Shown: one piece after another, positions 1-6,329 of the stretch
Layout of the letters: each line of letters starts with the position of its first letter
Position numbering within the stretch: the stretch's first letter is position 1
Source: JAGOTN01 sp964538345
GTDB lineage: Bacteria > Patescibacteriota > Minisyncoccia > Phycocordibacterales > JAACPR01
Assembly: GCA_964538345.1 (NCBI GenBank)
Contig: CAZIFF010000013.1
Coordinates: 1-22,552, forward strand
Length of the DNA: 22,552 nucleotides
Direction: 5' to 3'
Program-made: the position numbers and the translations under genes
The notes under the pieces: generated by a model
Database searches by the model: none
The model's input: only the letters and a program-made list of their open reading frames with translations
What the model was told of the DNA's origin: nothing

Positions 1-39
1 TCACAATTTTTAAGGAGCGCAGCGACTATAAAAATGTGA
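1..39. repeat. Hairpin with GAGCGCAGCGA core (possibly truncated by window edge)
   Basis: The arms TCACAATTTTTA and TAAAAATGTGA pair with one bulged base and enclose GAGCGCAGCGA (15-25). The same core, with one variable base, sits in the loop of the next hairpin (63-73), and a close variant occurs at 9917-9927 in a palindrome behind ftsZ. It is probably a member of a dispersed hairpin family. It lies upstream of the DUF262 gene and has no coding potential. The element may extend beyond the left edge. Confidence 0.55.
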
Positions 40-46
40 TGTCGAT

Positions 47-91
47 GCACCCAGTGTTTTGCGAGCGTAGCGAAGCAAAAGACGCTGGTGC
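47..91. repeat. Hairpin with GAGCGTAGCGA core
   Basis: An imperfect inverted repeat pairs positions 47-62 with 75-91, with one bulged C (52) and a GA bulge (81-82). It places GAGCGTAGCGA (63-73) in the apical region. It lies seven bases after the first hairpin. From here to the DUF262 gene the DNA is AT-rich and I see nothing else in it. Confidence 0.6.
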
Positions 92-214
92 AGGCGACGC
101 ACAAATATTAAATAAATTATATGTATAGACACATTAATGAGTAAATTTTAAATAAAAACACATATCTGTAAAATTAGTGTGTTAAAAAATAAAAAATGTT
201 ATTATGTTTATAAT

Positions 215-1939
215 ATGAGTTTTAAATTTAAATCAGAGGATAAATCAATTGAAGAGGTGTTGTTTGGTGTAAATAATTTAAGAGTCCCTCAATTTCAAAG
301 ACCGTATACCTGGGAAGAAGATCAATGTGGTGATTTTTGGAATGATTTAACCGATGATGATTCTTTTTTTCTTGGTCAGTTTATTTTAAATTTTGAAAAT
401 AAGGAAAAAGAAAAATTTGTGGACATTGTTGATGGTCAACAAAGAACAACTAGTATATTAATATTATGTGCTGTTTTTCGTGATAAATTAAGAGAATTAG
501 GCTTTGATCAAGACGCTGAAGTTATACAAGATAATGTAATGGTTAGCAGGAAGAGTTTTAATGGTCCGACATTTAAAGTATTGGTTTCACCAAATATTAA
601 TAATTTTTTTGAAAATTATATACAAAGTGGTAAAAGCTTAATATTAGATAATACCTTATTTGAAAATGATGAAGAAAAAAGAGTTAAGAAAAATTATCTC
701 TTTTTTAAAGAACAACTTAATGAACATTTGTCATTTTTAAACAATCAAACAGATCAAGCAAATGAGATTAAAAGAATACAAACATTTCTTCTTAATACAA
801 GAATTATTGTTACTGAAATATATGATGAAAACGATGCATATGAAATATTTGAATCAGTTAATAACACAGGTATAGAGCTTGGTGTCGCTGATTTGTTAAA
901 AAATTTCTTATTTAAAAAAATTAAGATCGAGGAGGGTGGTTCAGTTGTAGATATAATGGATAAGTGGAATGAAATATTAGAACTTATTCCAAGCTCGGAA
1001 TTGACTAAATTCATAAGATATTACTGGCTTTCAAAACAAAAAAGTTTTGTAACAGAGGCTAAATTGTTTAAGGCAATTAAAAATCACCCAATAACAAGTG
1101 GCAAGGTATTTTTACAAGAATTACTTGATAACGCCAAAATATATTCTGATTTAAGAAATCCGTTTGATGCTGATTTTCAAAATATTGAAAATTCAGAAAA
1201 AATAAGAAATGCTTTAATAGGTATAAGAGAGATGAATATAACTCAATGCTATGTTCTGCTATTATCTATATACAGAAATAGAGATAAAATAAATACAAAC
1301 TGGATAAAAGTCTTTGAGCTTATAGAAAAATTTAATTTTATCTATCATGCTATATCTAAATTACCAGCAAACAAAGTAGAAAAATTATATCAAGAGTTAG
1401 CTTTTAAAGTAGAGGATCTTGTTAATAATAACAATAACCTAGACTCAACCAGAGTCATACTTGAAACTGAATTTAATAATCTTACAAATAAGTTGAAATC
1501 ATTGTTGCCTCCGAAAGAAGTTTTTGTTATTGGTTTTTCAGATCTAACATATAAAAAGAAGGCACTTTGTAGATATGCCTTATCAAAAATTGAAGAAAGT
1601 TTTGGTACTAGAGAATATGTGCTTAATCATCCAACGATTACCATAGAACATATATTGCCTCAAAAACCCGGAAGAGATTGGAACTTAACTCCAAGTCAGA
1701 TAAAGAATTATGTTCATAATATAGGTAATTTAACGTTATTAGGTAAAAAACCAAATGGAACTGTTCAAAATAAGTCAATAAATGAAAAAATTGCAATTTT
1801 AAAAGAATCTACTGAAATTAAAATTACTCAGAAATTACTTTCAGAAATTGAAATAGTTGGAGTATGGAATGAGGATTTAATACATAAGAGGTCTGTGGAA
1901 CTAGCTAACATTGCTTTTGATAATGTTTGGAAAATATAA
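215..1939 (+). CDS. DUF262/DUF1524 (GmrSD-like) family protein, probable defence nuclease
   Basis: The N-terminal half carries the DUF262 (GmrS-like, ParB/sulfiredoxin-fold) signatures VPQFQRPYTWEE near residue 27, VDGQQRTTS near residue 72 and FESVNNTG further on. The C-terminal part carries a DUF1524 HNH-like motif: EHILPQ (His near residue 479), then a Trp, then HNIGNLTLLG and a late KS..EK. In the GmrSD type IV restriction family, DUF262 couples nucleotide binding to the DUF1524 nuclease, which attacks modified DNA. That role is inferred here from domain order. I chose the ATG at 215 because the domain normally begins about 20 residues before the QRPY motif. A GTG at 179 would add 12 residues. 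The gene is extremely AT-rich even for this genome (12 G+C in the 60 bases 661-720) and stands alone with no methylase, which fits a transferred defence gene. Confidence 0.85.
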   Translation: MSFKFKSEDKSIEEVLFGVNNLRVPQFQRPYTWEEDQCGDFWNDLTDDDSFFLGQFILNFENKEKEKFVDIVDGQQRTTSILILCAVFRDKLRELGFDQDAEVIQDNVMVSRKSFNGPTFKVLVSPNINNFFENYIQSGKSLILDNTLFENDEEKRVKKNYLFFKEQLNEHLSFLNNQTDQANEIKRIQTFLLNTRIIVTEIYDENDAYEIFESVNNTGIELGVADLLKNFLFKKIKIEEGGSVVDIMDKWNEILELIPSSELTKFIRYYWLSKQKSFVTEAKLFKAIKNHPITSGKVFLQELLDNAKIYSDLRNPFDADFQNIENSEKIRNALIGIREMNITQCYVLLLSIYRNRDKINTNWIKVFELIEKFNFIYHAISKLPANKVEKLYQELAFKVEDLVNNNNNLDSTRVILETEFNNLTNKLKSLLPPKEVFVIGFSDLTYKKKALCRYALSKIEESFGTREYVLNHPTITIEHILPQKPGRDWNLTPSQIKNYVHNIGNLTLLGKKPNGTVQNKSINEKIAILKESTEIKITQKLLSEIEIVGVWNEDLIHKRSVELANIAFDNVWKI

Positions 1940-1971
1940 CATTGTTTTATAAAAATATATTTTATAAATGC

Positions 1972-1977
1972 TATAAT
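1972..1977 (+). promoter_or_regulatory. -10 box (TATAAT) of the membrane-protein gene
   Basis: A consensus TATAAT ends seven bases before the ATG at 1985, so transcription should begin at or next to the start codon and give a leaderless mRNA. No convincing -35 box is visible at the usual distance, and there is no Shine-Dalgarno sequence. Confidence 0.5.
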
Positions 1978-1984
1978 CCAACCA

Positions 1985-2380
1985 ATGAACAAAAGATCTT
2001 TTCTTTCGACGATTGTTCTCGTATTTCTGATTTTGTCCACATGGACGATCTCAACAAAATTTATTTTTCCTAAATTGGAATTTATCATGAACATGAATAT
2101 TTTTTTCACGAGCATGATACCGATAAGTATTTATGTTTTGTTGGGGTCAATGATTTGCTTTTCTGTAAACATTTTTAAGCCCTTAAGAGGTTTCAGTAAC
2201 ATGGGCTTGATTGATGAATTTCTGTTTGGACTTATTATCAGTCTGGTTTTGGGAATCTTGATTGCTGTGCTGATTGGATTTCTTATCAATCAAACAGCTG
2301 GTCTTGCTATCATCTGCTCTGCACTTTTAATCGGTTTTATTATTGCCGTAATCAGAGGAATTAAATACGAATTCGATTGA
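1985..2380 (+). CDS. Small polytopic membrane protein, unknown function
   Basis: This 131-residue protein has about four hydrophobic stretches: residues 5-24 (FLSTIVLVFLILSTW), about 35-60, 80-103 (FLFGLIISLVLGILIAVLIGF) and 108-125. It ends in a short basic and acidic tail, RGIKYEFD. I recognise no family and see no polar catalytic motif. The first segment could be a signal anchor. The gene is a self-contained unit, with a TATAAT seven bases before its ATG and a hairpin terminator directly after its stop. Nothing in the sequence links it to the DUF262 gene 45 bp upstream. Confidence is in the gene being real, not in any function. Confidence 0.7.
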   Translation: MNKRSFLSTIVLVFLILSTWTISTKFIFPKLEFIMNMNIFFTSMIPISIYVLLGSMICFSVNIFKPLRGFSNMGLIDEFLFGLIISLVLGILIAVLIGFLINQTAGLAIICSALLIGFIIAVIRGIKYEFD

Positions 2381-2410
2381 TGGCACTAGCTATGTGTCAT
2401 TTTTTCTTTT
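2381..2410 (+). terminator. Intrinsic terminator, T6CT4 tail
   Basis: The stem TGGCAC/GTGTCA (one G-U pair) has the loop TAGCTAT and is followed by TTTTTTCTTTT, immediately after the stop codon of the membrane-protein gene. The tail is the same as at several other accessory genes here. Between this terminator and the next ATG (2516) there is only about 100 bp of AT-rich DNA with no clear signal. Confidence 0.75.
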
Positions 2411-2515
2411 AATTGACCAACTAAATATAAAGTAGTAGTGTAGCCTCAACTTATGCTCTTTTAATTTGCAATCGGTTTTGCGAAAAGAGAGAGATTTAAA
2501 CCAAATAAACTCGCA

Positions 2516-3175
2516 ATGAAACCCATAGAACAATTTGGACCAGGAAAAAACTTCCTATTCAGCTTATTCAATAAAGATGGCGAAACAGGTTGTGCTGCCG
2601 CGGAGTTAGCAGAACAACTTCGGCGGAAGAAAGTCCAACTCATCGCCTCTGGTGGCACCAAGGTATTCTTGGAGGGTCTCGGACACAAGGTAACTGATGT
2701 GGTGGAAATCACCAATCAAAAACCAGTGCTTGGACATCGGGTCGTAACTCTTTCTCCACAGCTTCATGGTGGACTGCTTGCTGAAGAAGAACATCTCGAA
2801 GAGCTTTCTAGCTTGGGGTGGCCTCTTATAAGAGGTGTCTGTATCGACTTTTACGATACAAGGGCCGCTCGGACAAAAGAAGATGCCGACTATGATTATA
2901 TCAACAACGCCGTCGATATCGGCGGTCCTGCGCTGGTGCGGTCTGCCAACAAGGGTGGACGTATTGCGATTGCGGATGTTTTCTACATGAAAGTTCTCAC
3001 CAGATTGTTGGAGAAAGATGAGAAATTGACAGTCCTTCATCTCAGAATGTTTCAGGCCGCTGCGTCAAGAGTGGTCGCAAAATATTGCCAATTCGAAGCA
3101 GAATGGCGTGATTCATATTTTACGGAACAACTCATGATAGAGGCCGGTGTGAAGGGCTCTCTTTTTGGAAATTAA
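2516..3175 (+). CDS. PurH N-terminal (IMP cyclohydrolase, MGS-fold) domain protein, catalytic residues altered
   Basis: The 219 residues match the N-terminal IMP cyclohydrolase half of PurH: LIASGGTKVFLEGLGHKVTD (42-61), EITNQKPVLGHRVVTL (64-79), HGGLLAE, and VDIGGPALVRSANK (133-146). The AICAR formyltransferase half of bifunctional PurH is absent, and the stop is clean. IMP cyclohydrolase closes the purine ring in the last step of IMP synthesis. In the usual GRVKTLHP motif the Lys (Lys66 in human ATIC) is Val77 here and the His is Ser80. The NLYPF region, which contains Tyr104 in ATIC, reads IDFYD. The Asp and Lys of the IDIGG...AK motif (Asp134, Lys146) remain. The gene has higher GC than its neighbours. 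It may be a stand-alone variant enzyme or a non-catalytic relative. The start has no strong ribosome binding site. Confidence 0.8.
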   Translation: MKPIEQFGPGKNFLFSLFNKDGETGCAAAELAEQLRRKKVQLIASGGTKVFLEGLGHKVTDVVEITNQKPVLGHRVVTLSPQLHGGLLAEEEHLEELSSLGWPLIRGVCIDFYDTRAARTKEDADYDYINNAVDIGGPALVRSANKGGRIAIADVFYMKVLTRLLEKDEKLTVLHLRMFQAAASRVVAKYCQFEAEWRDSYFTEQLMIEAGVKGSLFGN

Positions 3176-3197
3176 AGCTCCAGCAAAAAATTCAATC

Positions 3198-3232
3198 GGC
3201 GCCACCTTTCAAGGTAGGCGCTTTTTTCTTTT
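3198..3232 (+). terminator. Intrinsic terminator, T6CT4 tail
   Basis: A GC-rich stem pairs GCGCCACC with GGTAGGCGC (one bulged A) around a TTTCAA loop, followed by TTTTTTCTTTT. It lies about 25 bp behind the PurH-like gene and points the same way. Confidence 0.85.
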
Positions 3233-3266
3233 AAACCTACCATTTCCCAAACACTTCTAAATATGC

Positions 3267-3294
3267 TAAAAAGTCCTTGAGATAGAACTTTTTA
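3267..3294 (+). promoter_or_regulatory. Inverted repeat just upstream of the Nudix start
   Basis: TAAAAAGT and ACTTTTTA form a perfect 8-bp inverted repeat separated by 12 bases, ending three bases before the ATG at 3298. It spans the likely core promoter (TAGAAC is the only -10-like hexamer). It could be an operator or, if transcribed, a hairpin that hides the start. The arms are AT-rich, so chance is possible. Confidence 0.3.
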
Positions 3295-3297
3295 CAA

Positions 3298-3765
3298 ATG
3301 CATGGTAAACCAATTCGATCAGCGGGAATAATGGCATTCCTTTTTTGGAGAGGAAAAATGCTGCTAATTTTGAGAGACAATAAGCCAAACATTGTTGACC
3401 CAAATACTTTCTGTCCAATTACTGGAGGTGCAGAAGGAGACGAGGATTTAGAAAGTGCTGCAAAAAGAGAACTGCTTGAAGAAATTTTGTTTGCCCCTAC
3501 AGACTTAAAGTTTCTGGGCGTATCAAGATTTGGAAACGGTTTCTTTTTTGGCAGACTATCAGACGAAGATGCCTCAGTGATTTTTCTAATGGAAGGACAG
3601 TATTTTAGATTTTTTGACTTTGACGAGTTAAAGAATCTGGAATTAAGTTTCGGGTTCAAAATTTATTTAGACAGATATACGGAAATTTTCCGAAAAATGT
3701 TTGAAGAGGATTATGAACCGGAAGGGAAAGATTTTGGATTACTTGTTCGGCTCACACCCGAGTGA
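3298..3765 (+). CDS. Nudix-family hydrolase
   Basis: Residues 43-65 carry the Nudix box Gx5Ex7REUxEExGU: Gly43, Glu49, Arg57-Glu58, Glu61-Glu62. The near-terminal Gly of the box is Leu64 here. The three acidic metal ligands are present, so pyrophosphohydrolase activity on a nucleoside diphosphate derivative is plausible, though the substrate cannot be read from sequence. The strand before the box (GIMAFLFWRGKMLLILRDN) is typical of the fold. The length (155 aa) is normal. The stop codon (3763-3765) lies inside the loop of its own terminator. The next gene encodes a sugar nucleotidyltransferase, but the intervening terminator argues against an operon. Confidence 0.85.
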   Translation: MHGKPIRSAGIMAFLFWRGKMLLILRDNKPNIVDPNTFCPITGGAEGDEDLESAAKRELLEEILFAPTDLKFLGVSRFGNGFFFGRLSDEDASVIFLMEGQYFRFFDFDELKNLELSFGFKIYLDRYTEIFRKMFEEDYEPEGKDFGLLVRLTPE

Positions 3766-3785
3766 AATCGGGTTTTTTCTTTTTT
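3757..3785 (+). terminator. Intrinsic terminator overlapping the Nudix stop codon
   Basis: The stem CCCGA/TCGGG (3757-3761 with 3768-3772, extendable by one A-T pair) is followed by T6-C-T6. The loop GTGAAA contains the TGA stop codon, so the last codons of the Nudix gene form the terminator. Confidence 0.85.
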
Positions 3786-3809
3786 ATAAAAATGTTAATC
3801 TATGCCAAT

Positions 3810-4499
3810 ATGCAAGCGGTAATATTAGCAGCAGGGCTTGGCACCAGAATGGGAAAACTCACAAAAAACACTCCCAAACCAATGCTAAAAATTTTAAATA
3901 AAAATCTTTTAGAATGGAAAATAAATTTTCTACCTAAAGAAGTTGATGAGGTTATTTTAGTTGTGGGATATAAATCAGAAGTTATTAAAAAATATTTTAA
4001 AGATTATTTTAATGGAAAAAAAATAACTTATGTCATGGATGATGAATTAAAAGGCACTGCAAATGCTTTATGGAAAGCAAAAAATATTTTAAAAGGGAAT
4101 TTTTTGGTGATGATGGGGGATGATATTTATTCAGAAAAATCTATTGCTGAATGTGCAAAAAAACCATTGAGTATTTGTTGCAAAGTTGTCGCAGAGAATG
4201 CGCCTGAGCATCGAGTGGTTTTGAAAAATAAAAACTTGTCTGCATTTGTGACACCAACACAAAACAGAGAATTAAAAAAACCAAGCAACCTCGCTTTTAC
4301 CGGAATGTATTGTTTAACAAAAGATATTTTTAGATATAAGCCGGTTAAGTTAAAAACTAAAGATGAATATGGTTTGCCACAAACTCTTTTGAAGCTCGCT
4401 GAAAAAAAGAAAATAAATATTGTTAAAACTGACTTTTGGATGCAAATTAGTGTGCCAGAGGATTTGAAAAAGGCGGAGAGAGAATTGTCTTCTGATTAA
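3810..4499 (+). CDS. Sugar-1-phosphate nucleotidyltransferase (NTP_transferase family)
   Basis: The N-terminus MQAVILAAGLGTRMG is the nucleotide-binding signature GxGTRM, followed by PKPML (22-26), LVVGYKSE (50-57), DDELKGTANAL (77-87) and MGDDIY (102-107), the metal-binding Asp region. Enzymes of this fold charge a sugar 1-phosphate with a nucleotide to make activated sugars for cell-surface glycans. The sugar and base cannot be told apart here; thymidylyl or guanylyl transfer are both possible. The C-terminal DFWMQISVPEDLKKAE is the usual end of the fold. At 229 residues it has no extra acyltransferase domain. The ATG at 3810 starts exactly at the conserved MQAVILAAG. An upstream GTG at 3762 would translate through a terminator and is rejected. 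Only a weak tail, GGC-T5-C-T3, follows the stop. Confidence 0.88.
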   Translation: MQAVILAAGLGTRMGKLTKNTPKPMLKILNKNLLEWKINFLPKEVDEVILVVGYKSEVIKKYFKDYFNGKKITYVMDDELKGTANALWKAKNILKGNFLVMMGDDIYSEKSIAECAKKPLSICCKVVAENAPEHRVVLKNKNLSAFVTPTQNRELKKPSNLAFTGMYCLTKDIFRYKPVKLKTKDEYGLPQTLLKLAEKKKINIVKTDFWMQISVPEDLKKAERELSSD

Positions 4500-4548
4500 G
4501 GCTTTTTCTTTATATACAACCTGCCTAAAATAATATAGACTCATCTTT

Positions 4549-5307
4549 ATGAAAAAAGATACATCATGGGGCAAGGTTGCGGGTTGGTATGATAATCATT
4601 TGAACGATGATGATACTTATCATGCTCAGGTTATAGCGCCCAATTTGTTGCGAGTTGTGGGTTTAAAACCCGAAGAATCTCTTTTGGAACTTGGTTGTGG
4701 GCAGGGTTATTTTTTGAATTTATTTTCTGAAATTTCAACAAACTTAACTGGTGTAGATTTAGGAAAAGAGTTAATCCAAATTGCTAGAAAGAAAAATAAA
4801 GAGATAGAATTTATTTTTGCTAATGCAGAAAATCAAAATCTTTTTAAAAATGAAGATAAAAAGTTTGATGCTATAACTGTAATTCTAGCTTTGCAGAATA
4901 TGAAAAATCTTTATGCTGTTGCGCAAAATATTTCTAGACTTTTAAATGATGATGGGCGAGCAGTAATAGTTTTAAATCATCCATCTTTTAGAATTCCGCA
5001 ATATTCTTCTTGGGGTCGTGATGAAAAAGAAAAATCTCAATACAGAAGAGTAGATGTTTATATGAGTGAAATTGAAAAGAAAATGGACATGACTCCTGGC
5101 AAACAGGCTGATAAGGAGTATACAATGAGCTACCATCGGCCTCTGCAAGTGTATTCAAAAGCATTCGCTAAAGAGGGTATGGCTATTACAAAAATTGAAG
5201 AATGGATTTCTCATAAAAAAAGTGAAATGGGTCCATGGTCAAAAGCTGAGGATCGTTCTAGAAAGGAGATTCCTATGTTCATGTGCTTGGTATTGAAGAA
5301 AATCTAA
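4549..5307 (+). CDS. Class I SAM-dependent methyltransferase
   Basis: Motif I reads LLELGCGQGYF (45-55), followed by the acidic ribose-binding GVDLG (Asp70) and a post-motif LALQNMKNL about 50 residues later, then the strand RAVIVLNHPSF. This is a Rossmann-fold methyltransferase of the Methyltransf_11 kind, acting on an unknown small molecule or protein. The 252 residues include a longer C-terminal part with a substrate-side region (SYHRPLQVYSKAF) also seen in UbiE/BioC-like enzymes. The best -10 is TATAGA at 4534-4539, ten bases before the ATG, so the leader would be only a few bases. No ribosome binding site is visible. No strong terminator separates it from the next gene, 43 bp downstream. 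Confidence 0.85.
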   Translation: MKKDTSWGKVAGWYDNHLNDDDTYHAQVIAPNLLRVVGLKPEESLLELGCGQGYFLNLFSEISTNLTGVDLGKELIQIARKKNKEIEFIFANAENQNLFKNEDKKFDAITVILALQNMKNLYAVAQNISRLLNDDGRAVIVLNHPSFRIPQYSSWGRDEKEKSQYRRVDVYMSEIEKKMDMTPGKQADKEYTMSYHRPLQVYSKAFAKEGMAITKIEEWISHKKSEMGPWSKAEDRSRKEIPMFMCLVLKKI

Positions 5308-5350
5308 TATCTGCTAGTCTAGATTAAATCTAACCTAGAGGGTCTTTAGT

Positions 5351-5671
5351 ATGGAAGAAACTAAAAATGAAGTTGTTTTGGATGGTCTTGAAGAGCTCTT
5401 GAGTGCTTTTTCTCCAGAATGGTTTGACTCACAAGTTCATGGCAGAGGTTCGGTCTATGATTTTATAGCGAGCGTAGTTCGTTGGCTCGCATACAATGCA
5501 CTTAGTCCCATGCCAGCAAGCTATGTTCCAGAGCACGAAGCAAATAGATTGTTTGAAACTTTTGCTGTCAGATATGGGTGGAGCGATGTTCAGAAACAGA
5601 TTGCAAGAGCTACTCTGGCGAAGAATATTTTGGAAAGAAGAATCGAAGAGCTGTTGTTGAGACTTTCATAA
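5351..5671 (+). CDS. Hypothetical protein, 106 aa
   Basis: I do not recognise this protein. It is soluble and looks helical: an acidic start (MEETKNEVVLDGLEELL), a central aromatic stretch (SVYDFIASVVRWLAYNAL), a Pro-rich turn and a C-terminal amphipathic helix ending ERRIEELLLRLS. There is no membrane segment, signal peptide or cysteine motif. A weak AGAGGG lies about 10 bases before the ATG, so unlike several neighbours it may use a ribosome binding site. It ends in an intrinsic terminator of the shared T6CT4 type, starting two bases after the stop. Together with the following small gene it forms part of the accessory cassette run. Confidence 0.6.
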   Translation: MEETKNEVVLDGLEELLSAFSPEWFDSQVHGRGSVYDFIASVVRWLAYNALSPMPASYVPEHEANRLFETFAVRYGWSDVQKQIARATLAKNILERRIEELLLRLS

Positions 5672-5672
5672 G

Positions 5673-5700
5673 TCGCTTGAACAAAGCGATTTTTTCTTTT
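5673..5700 (+). terminator. Intrinsic terminator, T6CT4 tail
   Basis: The stem TCGCTT/AAGCGA (5673-5678 with 5684-5689) has the loop GAACA and is followed by TTTTTTCTTTT. It starts two bases after the stop of the 106-aa gene. Confidence 0.88.
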
Positions 5701-5710
5701 GTACAGACTA

Positions 5711-5751
5711 TTTGCAATAATATTGCAAACATAAAAATATCATGGTATAGT
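5711..5751 (+). promoter_or_regulatory. Promoter with a 19-bp perfect palindrome over the -35 box
   Basis: TTGCAA (5723-5728), a 17-base spacer and TATAGT (5746-5751) make a good promoter for the gene starting at 5761, giving a leader of about two bases. The -35 box is the right half of a perfect palindrome, TTTGCAATAATATTGCAAA (5711-5729), centred on one A. A palindrome overlapping the -35 is a typical repressor site. The regulator is unknown. Confidence 0.55.
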
Positions 5752-5760
5752 TTTCAGCCA

Positions 5761-6177
5761 ATGAACATTTTACAAAAATTAGTAGCCATTGTGCACGGTG
5801 AAGGTGATATTTCGGGATTATCTTGTGATTGTCTTCGAACTCGTCTTTATTTTGGTGGTCTAGAGGTTTTAGGAAGTGGATCAGTTCCTGATGATTTGCG
5901 AAAGAAAATTGAACTATTACAGGCGCTGATTAATTCCTTGTTAGAGCCATTCAAAGTACCACTTGAGAGTGGGGGTGGTGTTGCTGGGCTAGTGACAACG
6001 TCGCTATGTATGCAATATCGTATCGACCAACAGATAGAACTGGTTGAACTTGCAATTGCAGAACTGGTTCGCGAAGCTATTCCACAAGAGGCTAGACATT
6101 GCGAACCCTGTCTTTATGGGGTTGATGAATACGGTCGCCTGCTGAGATATCCTTTTGTGGAAACGACAGTCTCCTAA
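5761..6177 (+). CDS. Hypothetical protein, 138 aa
   Basis: I do not recognise this protein. It begins MNILQKLVAIVHGEGDISGL, has a glycine-rich segment in the middle (ESGGGVAGLVTTS) and helical, Leu/Ile-rich stretches on both sides (IELLQALINSLLEPF and QIELVELAIAELVREAI). Near the C-terminus it has a C-x2-C pair (HCEPCLYG). Two other cysteines near residues 22-24 (SCDC) could complete a metal or disulfide site, which is only a suggestion. The reading frame is open further upstream, but the promoter at 5723-5751 and the terminator at 5673-5700 fix the ATG at 5761. A T6CT3 terminator follows about 25 bp behind the stop. Confidence 0.6.
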   Translation: MNILQKLVAIVHGEGDISGLSCDCLRTRLYFGGLEVLGSGSVPDDLRKKIELLQALINSLLEPFKVPLESGGGVAGLVTTSLCMQYRIDQQIELVELAIAELVREAIPQEARHCEPCLYGVDEYGRLLRYPFVETTVS

Positions 6178-6201
6178 AACACTCACTCACAGACACCAAA
6201 T

Positions 6202-6224
6202 GAGCCGCAGGGCTCTTTTTTCTT
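6202..6224 (+). terminator. Intrinsic terminator, T6CT3 tail
   Basis: GAGCC pairs with GGCTC (6202-6206 with 6211-6215) around the loop GCAG, followed by TTTTTTCTTT. It ends the 138-aa gene. Confidence 0.85.
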
Positions 6225-6258
6225 TATATACTCTAATTTTATTATCTATCTAATCTTT

Positions 6259-6298
6259 AAAAAGAAAAACACCTTCGGCACACGTGGTGCCAAAGGTG
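6259..6298 (-). terminator. Intrinsic terminator of the Gfo/Idh/MocA gene
   Basis: Read on the minus strand, CACCTTTGGCAC pairs with GTGCCGAAGGTG (one mismatch) around a 5-base loop, followed by TTTTTCTTTTT. It lies 30 bases behind the minus-strand oxidoreductase stop. The tail is one T shorter than the T6CT4 form but has the same single C interruption. Confidence 0.85.
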
Positions 6299-6329
6299 AT
6301 GTTGTTTGGACTTCTAGGACCTTCCACGG

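Noticed and set aside
3762..3809. GTG start that would lengthen the nucleotidyltransferase
   Set aside because: It lies within the upstream terminator, and the extension is a Phe-rich read of its T-run. The conserved N-terminus starts at 3810.
4500..4511. T5CT3 run after the nucleotidyltransferase as a terminator
   Set aside because: No convincing hairpin precedes it. It may be a decayed copy of the T6CT4 type, so it was not listed as a terminator.
5468..5490. GCGAGCGTAG with a GCTCGC partner inside the 106-aa gene, resembling the hairpin core
   Set aside because: Only the first ten bases match, the AGCGA half is missing, and the stretch is in-frame coding sequence. Chance is likely.
5578..5760. 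Upstream extension of the 138-aa gene
   Set aside because: It overlaps the preceding gene in another frame and passes through a terminator and a promoter. The ATG at 5761 fits the promoter.
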